Assembly (NCBI GenBank): GCA_023457135.1
Contig: JAEWMO010000116.1
Location: 1 to 28,633 of the forward strand
DNA: 28,633 nucleotides
Reading direction: 5' to 3'
From: Methanobacteriota archaeon
GTDB lineage: Archaea > Halobacteriota > Methanomicrobia > Methanomicrobiales > Methanoculleaceae
The notes beneath the pieces are model-generated. The model ran no database searches and was not told where the DNA came from. It worked only from the letters and a program-made list of their open reading frames with translations. Position numbers and translations under genes: made by a program. Position 1 is the first letter of the stretch; each line of letters opens with the position of its first letter. Of this stretch, positions 1 through 7,399 are shown piece by piece.

Positions 1-779
1 TCGCGGAGGCGGTCGCAGAGCGCCTCACTTGCGTAAATCGTCGGCTCTTCCCCGAGACCCGCGTCGCCGAAGGGGACGAACCGCATCACCTGCAGGGGGA
101 TATCGGGGGAGACTGCCGCGAGCATCCGTGCCGCCTCCATCACCTCCTCTTCCCCTCCCCGGCGGTAGACGACGGAGGCCTCGACGTGGACCCCGCCCTC
201 GTGGAGCAGCCGGATCGTCCGGAAGACCGGGGCGGCGCTCTTCGCCCCGCAGGCGCGGTAACACGCGTCGGTCGCCCCCTTGAGCCCGATGTTCGTGAAG
301 TCTATCCGCTCGCCGAGCTGGATGGCGGACGTCCCGGTCATGTAACCGTTCGTGGAGCAGCCGACGGAGAGCCCCTCCTCCCGTGCCCTCTCCGCGAGGC
401 GGCAGAAGGTCGGGAGCGAGACGATCGGGTCGTTCAGAGCGAAGGCGATCCCGGTGCAGTCCTGCTCGGCCGCGAGGCGGAGCAGGTCGCCGGTCGTGAG
501 GGCCGTCCCGGAGGCTGCAAGCGACTCGGCGTGCTCGACCAGGATCTCCGAGACGCACCCGCCGCACGAGAGGTTGCACCCGACCGTGCAGACCTGGAGG
601 AACTTCGCGCCGGGGAAGAAATGCAGGACCGGCAGCGTCTCGATCGCGACGGGGAACGCGGCGAGGAAGGCGTCAGGGAACCGTTCGACGATCCCGGTGC
701 CGTCGTTTCGATACATCCGGCACCTCCCGGCTCCGCCCGGCGGGATATCGCACCCGACCTCACAGATCGTGCATCGCAT
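1..779 (-). CDS. Radical SAM enzyme (PflA/AmmeMemoRadiSam-like), C-terminus beyond the window
   Basis: The visible 259 residues start at an ATG and stay open to the window edge, so the C-terminus is missing. Two cysteine groups are seen. The N-terminal group is C3, C6, C10 and C20. The second is the radical SAM signature CxxxCxxC at C68, C72 and C75, which binds the [4Fe-4S] cluster that cleaves S-adenosylmethionine. A 'NGYMTG' segment and an 'NIGLKG' segment follow, at places typical of the pyruvate-formate-lyase-activase group. The N-terminal cysteines resemble those of PflX/AmmeMemoRadiSam relatives. The gene starts 6 bases after the methyltransferase stop and is the last visible member of the transporter operon, so it probably acts on the imported compound or on a protein using it. 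The substrate is unknown. Family assignment is firm; function is inference. Confidence 0.85.
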   Translation of the reverse strand, partial: MRCTICEVGCDIPPGGAGRCRMYRNDGTGIVERFPDAFLAAFPVAIETLPVLHFFPGAKFLQVCTVGCNLSCGGCVSEILVEHAESLAASGTALTTGDLLRLAAEQDCTGIAFALNDPIVSLPTFCRLAERAREEGLSVGCSTNGYMTGTSAIQLGERIDFTNIGLKGATDACYRACGAKSAAPVFRTIRLLHEGGVHVEASVVYRRGGEEEVMEAARMLAAVSPDIPLQVMRFVPFGDAGLGEEPTIYASEALCDRLR

Positions 780-785
780 CCGCTC

Positions 786-1427
786 TCACTTCCACATCAC
801 GATCCAGAACCCGGCCTCGTCCTGGCGGATCTCGCAGGCGGGTATCCCCGCCCGCTCCAGGTCCCGGCGGATGGCATCCCGGTTCGCCGGAGCAAGCCGT
901 TCGGCGGCCTTCTTCTCCCACTCTGGATCGATCTCGTGCATCTTTGCCGTGATCTCCGCCTTCAGGGCCGCGGTGCCGAACCCGCCCCCAACGAACGTCC
1001 TCCCGCCCGGCCGGAGCACCCGCCAGATCTCCGAGAACGCCCGCGCCCGGTCGTCCCAGAAGAAGAGCGATCCTCTGCTCACGATCAGGTCGACAGAGTC
1101 GTCATCGTAGGGGAGGTCGTGGACGTCGCCGGAGATCGGGTGTACGCGGCCGGCGAGCCCGGCCTCACGGATATTCTGTTCGGCTATCCTGAGCATGTCG
1201 GCCGAGGGGTCGAGCGCGTCGATCTCAAGGTCGCTTACGGCGGAGAGCGCCATTGCCAGGTGTCCGGGCCCGGACCCGATATCGATGCACCTGCCTGCGG
1301 TGATGCCGCAGATCTCGATGGCCTGCCGGGCAATGACCGGATATATCGGCGCGAACGGTCCCTTCGCGATGGCGTCCATCCTCCCGGCACCGTCGCCGGA
1401 GAACTGATCGTCTGATTCCTCTGTCAT
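786..1427 (-). CDS. Class I SAM-dependent methyltransferase
   Basis: This 213-residue protein has the Rossmann-type SAM-binding glycine motif 'DIGSGPGH' at residues 49-56. An acidic ribose-binding position follows in 'DALDPS', then 'GDVHDLPY' (motif III region) and 'RVLRPGGR' (post-motif loop), as in the UbiE/Methyltransf_11 group. There is no transmembrane segment and no target-specific domain. Its ATG overlaps the TGA of the ABC ATPase by ATGA, which implies translational coupling. The radical SAM gene follows after 6 bases. Methyltransferases in this position next to FecCD-type importers may modify the imported cofactor or chelate, but nothing in the sequence fixes the acceptor. The family call is secure; the role is unknown. 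Confidence 0.85.
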   Translation of the reverse strand: MTEESDDQFSGDGAGRMDAIAKGPFAPIYPVIARQAIEICGITAGRCIDIGSGPGHLAMALSAVSDLEIDALDPSADMLRIAEQNIREAGLAGRVHPISGDVHDLPYDDDSVDLIVSRGSLFFWDDRARAFSEIWRVLRPGGRTFVGGGFGTAALKAEITAKMHEIDPEWEKKAAERLAPANRDAIRRDLERAGIPACEIRQDEAGFWIVMWK

Positions 1428-2230
1428 GATCTCACTCTCTGGAATGTCTCTGCCACGGGGACGCAGATTCGCCGGTTGATCGGGTCGCCGAGATGCACGA
1501 TCCTGACGTCCGCCCCGTAAGCCTGCTGCATGGTATCCTCGCGGATGACCTCTTCGGGAGGCCCCATGGCAAGGATTCTCTTATCTTTCAGGATTGCGAC
1601 CCGGCTTGACGTCAGGAGCGCATGGTCCGGGAAATGGGTCGCGACAACGATGGTCATGCCGTCCTCCGCGAGTCCCCTGATGACGTCGAGCACCCGTATC
1701 TGGTTGCCGAGGTCCAGGTGCGACGTCGGTTCGTCGAGGAGGAGGATCCCCGGGCGCTGCGCGATCGCCCGGGCGATCAGGACAAGCTGCCACTCGCCGC
1801 CGCTGATCCCGGTGCACGGCCGCTCGGCGAGGTGGGAGATCCCGACCCGGGCGAGGGCATCGGCGGCGATGGCCTCGTCCTTTCCCGATGGGGCCGCAAA
1901 GGCACTGATGTGCGACGCCCTCCCCATCAGGACGATGTCCCTGACCAGGAACGGGAACGGCGAGACCTGCGTCTGGGGGACGAACCCGACCCGGCGGGCG
2001 ATCTCGTGCGGCTGCATTCCGGCGATATCCCGTCCATCGAGGACGACGCGGCCGTGCGAGGGGGCGATGAGTCCGGCCATGCACTTGAGAAGCGTGGACT
2101 TCCCCGTCCCGTTCGGGCCGAGGAGCGAGTATACGGCCCCGTCCTCCACCGTGAGCGTGATATCGGCAAAGACGGCGGCTCCGCCGGGGTAACTGAACGT
2201 TATCCCCTCAAGGCTGATGCTGCTCCCCAT
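1424..2230 (-). CDS. ABC transporter ATP-binding protein, iron/cobalamin (FepC/BtuD) type
   Basis: This 268-residue cytoplasmic ATPase powers the adjacent permease. Visible motifs are Walker A 'GPNGTGKST' (residues 38-46), a Q-loop 'FVPQTQ', the ABC signature 'ISGGEWQ' (a variant of LSGGQ), Walker B 'ILLLDEP' and the H-loop 'ATHFPDH'. The ATG at 2230 lies 2 bases after the permease stop; the open frame further upstream is the wrong frame of the permease and was not used. Its TGA overlaps the ATG of the methyltransferase. The sequence belongs to the family importing ferric chelates, haem, cobalamin or other metal chelates. The substrate cannot be read from the ATPase. Confidence 0.93.
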   Translation of the reverse strand: MGSSISLEGITFSYPGGAAVFADITLTVEDGAVYSLLGPNGTGKSTLLKCMAGLIAPSHGRVVLDGRDIAGMQPHEIARRVGFVPQTQVSPFPFLVRDIVLMGRASHISAFAAPSGKDEAIAADALARVGISHLAERPCTGISGGEWQLVLIARAIAQRPGILLLDEPTSHLDLGNQIRVLDVIRGLAEDGMTIVVATHFPDHALLTSSRVAILKDKRILAMGPPEEVIREDTMQQAYGADVRIVHLGDPINRRICVPVAETFQRVRS

Positions 2231-2232
2231 GC

Positions 2233-3339
2233 TCACCACCCCAGGTTGTTCCGCCGGAGCAGCACCGCGAAGACCGGAGCCCCGATGACCGCCGTCAGGA
2301 TCCCGATCGGGATCTCGGCGGGAGCCGCCGTCCTCGCGACGGTGTCGACGGCGATCAGGAACGCTCCGCCGAGGAGCACCGAGACCGGCAGAAGGTAGCG
2401 GTTGTCCGGGCCGACGAGCATCCGCCCCATGTGCGGGATGACGAGCCCGATCCACCCGATGATCCCGCTCATGCAGACCGCTGCAGCGGTGATCACCGTC
2501 GCGAGGAGGATGATGGCGACTTTCAGGTGCTCGGTGTTCACCCCGAGCGCCCGCGCCTCCTCGTCACCCATGGTGAGGACGTTTATCCGCCACCGGATGA
2601 CGAGCAGCCCGAGGATCGAGATGGCGATGATCGGGCCGAGGACCATCAGGTCCGGCGCCGAGACGTGGTTGAGCGACCCCAGCAGCCAGAAGACGATCGC
2701 CGGCATCTTGTTCATCGGGTCGGCCACGTACTTCACCATCGAGGTGAGGGCCGAGAAGAGCGATGCGATCACGATGCCCGAGAGGACGAGCATCAGGATC
2801 GGGGTCGTGCTCCTGACCCGGCTGAGACCATAGGCCATCCCCACGGCAAGCAGGCCGCCGGCGAACGAGAGGACCTGGACAAGGACGAGGCTCTCGGAGA
2901 GGAGGATGCCGATCGCCGCCCCGAACCCCGCCCCGGCGGCCACGCCGAGGATCTGGGAGGAGACGAGGGGGTTCCTGAACATTCCCTGGAACGAGGCCCC
3001 GCTGACGGCGAGCCCGGCGCCGACGAGGAATCCGGCGATGATCCGGGGTATACGGACGTTGACGACAGCGGAGGCCGCCGTTGCCTCCCAGGTCGCCTCG
3101 ATCGGGAGGACCGAACTTGCGATCACCGCGATCACCGTCTCCGGCGGGACCATGTAGCGCCCTGCCATCAGGGCGACGAACGCGACGACGCCGAGCACGC
3201 CGAGGAGGAGCACCTGGACGGTGCCCGGGTGCTGCTCACCCCAGCTCCTGCTGTGGGCCTGGTCCGGCGTTACCTTCACGTCTGCCAGGTTTTCTCCGCC
3301 CGCATGCACAGTCCGTGCATCCGTTGAACTCTGTCTCAT
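2233..3339 (-). CDS. FecCD/BtuC-family ABC transporter permease
   Basis: This 368-residue membrane protein has about ten hydrophobic segments after a hydrophilic N-terminus of roughly 40 residues. Family landmarks are 'RIPRIIAGFLVGAGLAVSG', 'FQGMFRNPL', 'DEEARALGV' (the coupling-helix region contacting the ATPase) and 'GWIGLVIPHMGR' near the C-terminus. The ATG at 3339 overlaps the binding-protein TGA by ATGA, which fixes the start; a longer open frame upstream is the shadow of the binding-protein gene. FecCD permeases form homodimers that move iron-siderophore, haem, cobalamin or similar chelates. The specific cargo is not determined. Confidence 0.93.
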   Translation of the reverse strand: MRQSSTDARTVHAGGENLADVKVTPDQAHSRSWGEQHPGTVQVLLLGVLGVVAFVALMAGRYMVPPETVIAVIASSVLPIEATWEATAASAVVNVRIPRIIAGFLVGAGLAVSGASFQGMFRNPLVSSQILGVAAGAGFGAAIGILLSESLVLVQVLSFAGGLLAVGMAYGLSRVRSTTPILMLVLSGIVIASLFSALTSMVKYVADPMNKMPAIVFWLLGSLNHVSAPDLMVLGPIIAISILGLLVIRWRINVLTMGDEEARALGVNTEHLKVAIILLATVITAAAVCMSGIIGWIGLVIPHMGRMLVGPDNRYLLPVSVLLGGAFLIAVDTVARTAAPAEIPIGILTAVIGAPVFAVLLRRNNLGW

Positions 3340-4448
3340 CCGGACTGTTTCACCTGGCCGAACGTCACGCTTCCGTAGGTGCCGTCGATGACCTTCTGCG
3401 CCTGCGCATCGGTGATAGGGAAGCCGTAGATCTCGGTGTAGAAGTCCTTCACCCGGTCGGTGAGCGGCACGTCTTCGAAGCGGTCGGGATACGCCGCGTA
3501 AGCGATCCAGACCGGGTAGAGAACGGCGGACTCGGCGGACGGGCGGCTCCAGAGGAAGAGCCCGGTCGGCTGCTTGTAGACCCGGCCTTCTTTGACGGCA
3601 CTGAGTTCCTTCCAGCGGCTGTCGTTCGCAAGGTCGGCGAGGCTGCCGGAATCGATGATGATGATATGCGGGTCGACGGCAAGGACCTGCTCCATCGAGA
3701 TCTCGTTGATGCCGGTATGCATGCCCTCCTGCTGGCCCTGCGTGGTCTCGATGGCGGCGACGGCGTTTACGCAGCCTGCAGCCTCGGTCCACTCGGTGAA
3801 GAATGTGTCCCCGCCGAGTGTCTGGAGGTGGCTGACGCCCTCGCCCAGGAAGACGGTGGCCCGCTCGTCTTCGGGGATGTCAGCGGTGCGGTTCTTCAGG
3901 AACGCGAGGGTCTCGTCAAGGTAGTCGATGTAGGCCTGCGCCCGCTCGGGCTTCTGGAAAACTTCGCCCATGAAGGTGATCTCCCGCCGCATCTCCTCGA
4001 ACCCGTCGCTCATCGTTCCTGAGAGGTAGATGACCGGGATATCGGTCTGCGACTCCACGATCTTCCCGTCGACGTCGAAGGCGATGACGCAGTCGGGGTT
4101 CGTGACCAGGAGTTCTTCGATGTTCACGTTGCCGTTCGTCGTCCGCGGTGCCGGTTTCTTGGTGATGCCCGGGTCCATCTCCTGCATCATCTCCATCATC
4201 TGCGGCCCTTTCGTGACTGCAACGACACTGTCATTTGCCCCGAGAAGGTAGGGCACCTGGCTGATGGGGCCGCCGAAGACGCCGAACGTCGCCCCTTCGG
4301 CGGGGAGCACGACCTGGTTCCCCTCCATATCGGTGATCGTCCGCGTCGCGGCCGATTCGTCGGGGGGTGTGGTCGTTGTCGTACAGCCGCAGCAGAGCAT
4401 GCCTGCGGCGATGATGAGTGCACAGAGCACGTAAACGGATCTTGTCAT
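3336..4448 (-). CDS. Periplasmic-binding-type lipoprotein of a metal-chelate ABC importer
   Basis: This 370-residue protein is anchored outside the membrane and delivers ligand to the FecCD permease. The N-terminus is a signal sequence ending in a cysteine-rich box (C19, C20, C22), followed by a Thr/Pro-rich linker; C22 is the likely lipidated residue. A TroA/BtuF-like fold is indicated by 'RTITDMEGNQVVLP', then 'NIEELLVTNPDCVIAFD' and the late segments 'ISMEQVLAVDPHIIII' and 'VKEGRVYKQPTG'. A methionine-rich patch (five Met in residues 84-91) is unusual. It is the first gene of the operon. Ligands could be a siderophore, a corrinoid or another metal chelate. Confidence 0.9.
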   Translation of the reverse strand: MTRSVYVLCALIIAAGMLCCGCTTTTTPPDESAATRTITDMEGNQVVLPAEGATFGVFGGPISQVPYLLGANDSVVAVTKGPQMMEMMQEMDPGITKKPAPRTTNGNVNIEELLVTNPDCVIAFDVDGKIVESQTDIPVIYLSGTMSDGFEEMRREITFMGEVFQKPERAQAYIDYLDETLAFLKNRTADIPEDERATVFLGEGVSHLQTLGGDTFFTEWTEAAGCVNAVAAIETTQGQQEGMHTGINEISMEQVLAVDPHIIIIDSGSLADLANDSRWKELSAVKEGRVYKQPTGLFLWSRPSAESAVLYPVWIAYAAYPDRFEDVPLTDRVKDFYTEIYGFPITDAQAQKVIDGTYGSVTFGQVKQSG

Positions 4449-4561
4449 TCTTCCACTTCCTATTCTTGTTCTGCAGCGCAGGAGGCCGGTTTCAGGCCCG
4501 TTCCGCTGCTCCGGTGAGAAATTTCGTCAGGGAGAAGAAAACGGTTGCCTTTCAGGCTGTG

Positions 4562-4574
4562 GTTAAGTAAAACG
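4562..4574 (-). promoter_or_regulatory. Possible TATA box of the transporter operon
   Basis: On the minus strand the sequence TTTTACTTAAC is the most TATA-like element upstream of the binding-protein gene. It would give a leader of roughly 90 bases. No strong BRE is obvious, so the assignment is weak. Confidence 0.3.
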
Positions 4575-4774
4575 AGTTGACATGGGCGGTGAGTATGGAG
4601 CGGCTGCGCTGTCCGGGTCCCGGGGCCGGTGATATCGGTCGCCACTCCCGCCTTCTGGTGCGAGGCCCGGACTGTCTCATTTGGAAGGGTCCAGACCACC
4701 AGGCACCTTCTACCTTGACCCGCTGTCAAAAGAGACCCGGCCTGCATTCATCGTCGGGGTGGCGACGGGGCTCC

Positions 4775-4809
4775 GGGAAGCTGCCCCGGTACACCCCGGC
4801 GGGCTTCCC
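4775..4809. repeat. Hairpin repeat copy 1 (upstream of the MATE gene)
   Basis: Arms GGGAAGC (4775-4781) and GCTTCCC (4803-4809) pair perfectly, and the stem extends inward through GCC/GGC. The loop carries the 15-mer GCCCCGGTACACCCC (4783-4797), which recurs at 6441-6455 inside a second hairpin beyond the MATE gene. Confidence 0.6.
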
Positions 4810-4951
4810 CCTCATGCTGGCGACGCGCCGGCCGATGATCCCCTGACTGAACATTCACCTTGATCGAGTGTTTCCGATAATCCCAATCTGCGCCTGAGCA
4901 GCCCTGTTTTTTAGGTTTGCGCGTTAAAAATTGTTTAAACTGGTAGTCAAT

Positions 4952-4958
4952 CTTTATC
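4952..4958 (+). promoter_or_regulatory. Possible TATA box of the MATE gene
   Basis: CTTTATC lies about 37 bases before the ATG at 4992, so transcription would start near 4981 with almost no leader. TTTAAAC at 4934-4940 is an alternative. No Shine-Dalgarno sequence precedes the gene. Confidence 0.35.
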
Positions 4959-4991
4959 GTCTCCAACTTCAAATAATATGACAACTTGACG

Positions 4992-6368
4992 ATGAACTCT
5001 TCCAATAATTTTCTCACCGAGGGACCGGTCGGCAAATGCCTCATGATTGTGGCGCTTCCGATCATCATCAGCAACCTTCTCGCGAGCATCCTGGAGGTGG
5101 TGGATATGTACTTCATCGGCAAACTCGGCGATGTCTCGATTGCCGGCGGAGCGATGAGCATATCCATAATACTGGTGCTCACGACAGTGATCTTCGGGAT
5201 CGTGACGGCAACGGCCGCATTCGTCTCGCGGGCATACGGGTCGGAGCGGTTTGAGCGCATCCAGGTGATCCTCTCGCATTCGCTTTACCTGGCACTCGCC
5301 TTCTCAGCGATCCTTGCAGTCATCGGCTTATTCTGGTCGCAGGACCTCCTCCTGCTCCTTGGGGCCGATCCTGAGGTTGCAGCGGAGGGAGCGCGTTTCC
5401 TCTCCCCGGTGCTGATCGGGATGTTCGTCTTCGTCACGCTGATGATCCTGACGACGGTCTTCCAGAGTACGGGGGATTCCAGGACACCGATGTTCGTGAT
5501 GATCGCAGTGAATATCGTGAACATCGTTCTGAACCCGACACTGATCACGGGTCTTGGCGGTCTCCCGGCGCTCGGCATAGCCGGGTCCGCGTATGCGTCC
5601 CTTGCATCGCGCACGACCGGCGTGCTGCTCCTGATCGGGGTGATGTATCTCCTGCCGTCCAGAAGAAACGGGCCGGTCAGGTTCCCGAAGAGATGGACGT
5701 TTGAACCGCAACTGGTCAAAGATATCGTGAAAGTCACGATACCGTCAGCGGTACAGAGCGGCGTTCGGAGTTTTGCGTTCCTGGGGATGACCGCGATCGT
5801 GGCACTGTACGGCACGGCGGCGGTAGCAGCATACGGCATCTGCCAGCGCCTGGATATGCTGGGTCTCGTCTTCGTGATGGGGCTCTGCACGGGAGTCGCG
5901 GTGATGGTCGGGCAGAACCTGGGGGCGGGAAAAGTGGAGCGGGCGGAGAAGACGGTCAGGATTGCGATGATCGTGAACGCATTGTTTATGGCGACTGTGG
6001 GTATCCTCTACCTGCTGTACGCGAAGCATTTTCTGGCGTTCTTCGGCGCGACGGGCGAGACGCTTGCAGACGGCATGCTGTTTATGCAGATCGTCCCCAT
6101 GTCGTACTTCGTGATAGCCATGGCGATGACGATGGGATTTGCGATGAACGGTGCGGGGATGACGAGACCCGGCATGTATGCCGCGATCGCGGGGCAGTTG
6201 ATCGTGCAGGTGGGTCTTGCTGCGGTCGCTGTGGCGATGGGTTTCCCGCTGCAGTTCGTCTGGTTCGCGGTGGTCTGCGGCGTCGTGGTGGTCTTCCTCT
6301 GCGATCTCTTCTTCTACAGGCAGGGAGCCTGGAAGACGAAGAAACTGAATCTCGGCGGGGAAAATTAA
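4992..6368 (+). CDS. MATE family multidrug/cation efflux transporter
   Basis: This 458-residue integral membrane protein has about twelve hydrophobic segments arranged as two similar halves. The N-terminal half begins 'FLTEGPVGKCLMIVALPIIISN' and has the family segment 'DMYFIGKLGD'. The mid-protein pieces 'STGDSRTPM' and 'LNPTLITG' are also typical, and the second half repeats the pattern with 'VGQNLGAGK' and 'MNGAGMTRPGM'. MATE proteins export cationic drugs or metabolites by Na+ or H+ antiport. The ATG at 4992 is chosen over a TTG two codons earlier. The gene stands alone between two related hairpins, and a T-run follows the stop. The substrate is unknown. Confidence 0.93.
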   Translation: MNSSNNFLTEGPVGKCLMIVALPIIISNLLASILEVVDMYFIGKLGDVSIAGGAMSISIILVLTTVIFGIVTATAAFVSRAYGSERFERIQVILSHSLYLALAFSAILAVIGLFWSQDLLLLLGADPEVAAEGARFLSPVLIGMFVFVTLMILTTVFQSTGDSRTPMFVMIAVNIVNIVLNPTLITGLGGLPALGIAGSAYASLASRTTGVLLLIGVMYLLPSRRNGPVRFPKRWTFEPQLVKDIVKVTIPSAVQSGVRSFAFLGMTAIVALYGTAAVAAYGICQRLDMLGLVFVMGLCTGVAVMVGQNLGAGKVERAEKTVRIAMIVNALFMATVGILYLLYAKHFLAFFGATGETLADGMLFMQIVPMSYFVIAMAMTMGFAMNGAGMTRPGMYAAIAGQLIVQVGLAAVAVAMGFPLQFVWFAVVCGVVVVFLCDLFFYRQGAWKTKKLNLGGEN

Positions 6369-6384
6369 TCCAGAGGCTTTCCCC

Positions 6385-6396
6385 ACCCTTTTTTTG
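6385..6396 (+). terminator. T-run terminator after the MATE gene
   Basis: A run of seven T residues (6389-6395) lies 20 bases after the stop codon, as expected for archaeal RNA polymerase termination. Confidence 0.55.
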
Positions 6397-6425
6397 GCCA
6401 ATCCCGCACGGAGCCTCCGGTCCGG

Positions 6426-6460
6426 CCGGGGGAAGCACCCGCCCCGGTACACCCCCCCGG
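6426..6460. repeat. Hairpin repeat copy 2 (upstream of the S16 protease gene)
   Basis: Arms CCGGGGG (6426-6432) and CCCCCGG (6454-6460) pair. The interior contains GAAGC and the same 15-mer as copy 1 at 6441-6455. It ends only a few bases before the TATA box at 6464. Confidence 0.6.
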
Positions 6461-6462
6461 AA

Positions 6463-6473
6463 AGGTATATATT
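6463..6473 (+). promoter_or_regulatory. TATA box for the exported-protein cluster
   Basis: AAAGGTATATATT gives a clear BRE/TATA arrangement. Its centre near 6468 predicts a transcript start near 6493. That excludes the in-frame ATG at 6481 and points to the ATG at 6499. Confidence 0.6.
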
Positions 6474-6498
6474 CGAAAGAATGGTATCCGGGCAGCAT

Positions 6499-7374
6499 AT
6501 GCGGATACGGGAGAAGACCCTGGCGATTCTGTTTGCCCTCTCGCTCGCCGTGAACGTCTTCCTCCTTGCGGCCATCCCCGTTCTGGATTACGGCCCTTCG
6601 CCCCCCGCCGCCGGCCCCGGAGAGGTGGCTGCGGACCCGGTCGCGGTAACGGCCCGTCTCTCCCCGGAAGGGGAGGGCGGGACCGGCACAGCCTCGATGC
6701 AGGCGCCGGTCGTCCTCCGGAAGATCGAGCCCGGCCGGAGCGGCCCGTTCCTCTACGAGGAGGCGACCGAAGAGGGCGCGATGGTGACCATCTCGGTCGA
6801 GGTCGTGCCTGGAAAAGGGAGGGTGCTCGTCCAGACGACGCCCCTGATGGGGATCGTCTTCCAGGAGACCGCGAACCGTGCAGTCGCCCTCGCCGTCAAC
6901 CGCTCCCGTGCCGATATCACAACGAGCGATATCATCTTCAGCATCATGGGGCCGGACGAGGTCTCGGAGATCGACGGCCCCAGTGCGGGGGCGCTGATGG
7001 CCGCCCTCCTCATATCGGTGCTTGAGGGGTTCCCGCTCGACGGGAACGTGACCGTGACCGGGAGCATCGATGAAAACGGGGGCATCGGCCCGGTCGGCGG
7101 CGTCCTCGAGAAGGCGGAGGCCGCTGCGGCGAGCGGGAAGACGCTCCTTATCCTCCCGGAGGGGAACGACCGGATGGTCGAGTACTATGAGGGTGCCCGG
7201 TCGCCCGGCTGGCTGATCATCGCCCGGCAGCGGCCGGTGATCGTGGACGCAAAGGAGTTCATCGAGGAGAACTTCGGTATCGGGGTGAGGTATGCGGGCT
7301 CAGTAGACGACCTGCTCGCCGATATCCGCGCTCCCGGTGAATTGCCGGCCACCTCCCTCAAGCAAAGCCCATAA
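6499..7374 (+). CDS. Membrane-anchored Lon-type (S16) serine protease domain protein
   Basis: This 291-residue protein has an N-terminal hydrophobic segment (about residues 7-29), predicted to be a signal anchor or signal peptide, a low-complexity Gly/Pro linker, and an S16 proteolytic domain from about residue 90. The catalytic serine lies in 'DGPSAGA' (S162) and the lysine in 'GGVLEKAEAA' (K205). The 43-residue spacing equals that of the Ser-Lys dyad of bacterial Lon. There is no AAA+ ATPase domain, so it is not a full Lon but resembles the stand-alone, probably extracytoplasmic S16 proteins of archaea. The start is chosen from promoter spacing. Two genes for exported proteins follow, the first after 25 bases. 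Substrates are unknown. Confidence 0.85.
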   Translation: MRIREKTLAILFALSLAVNVFLLAAIPVLDYGPSPPAAGPGEVAADPVAVTARLSPEGEGGTGTASMQAPVVLRKIEPGRSGPFLYEEATEEGAMVTISVEVVPGKGRVLVQTTPLMGIVFQETANRAVALAVNRSRADITTSDIIFSIMGPDEVSEIDGPSAGALMAALLISVLEGFPLDGNVTVTGSIDENGGIGPVGGVLEKAEAAAASGKTLLILPEGNDRMVEYYEGARSPGWLIIARQRPVIVDAKEFIEENFGIGVRYAGSVDDLLADIRAPGELPATSLKQSP

Positions 7375-7399
7375 CTCGCCGGAGAGCGAACCTCCTGTA

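Larger units (their letters stand above)
4449..4991. other. Non-coding divergent region between the transporter operon and the MATE gene
   Basis: About 540 bases without a convincing gene. It holds the divergent promoters, a strong hairpin at 4775-4809 and an AT-rich segment at 4905-4980. A plus-strand frame over 4681-4863 has partly coding-like codon usage and could be a gene relic, but nothing recognisable was found. No riboswitch could be confirmed. Confidence 0.6.

Noticed and set aside
3340..3792. Upstream extension of the FecCD permease reading frame
   Set aside because: It runs through the binding-protein gene in a wrong frame. The ATGA overlap at 3339 gives a natural start.
4600..4740. 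Partial resemblance to a cobalamin riboswitch (GCCACT, GGAAGG and GTCCAGACC segments)
   Set aside because: The conserved boxes are incomplete and not in a convincing structure, and the MATE gene starts about 250 bases further on. A covariance-model search would be needed to revive it.
6481..6498. ATG at 6481 as the start of the S16 protease gene
   Set aside because: A transcript from the TATA box at 6464 should begin near 6493, after this codon. The hydrophobic N-terminus starts properly from 6499.
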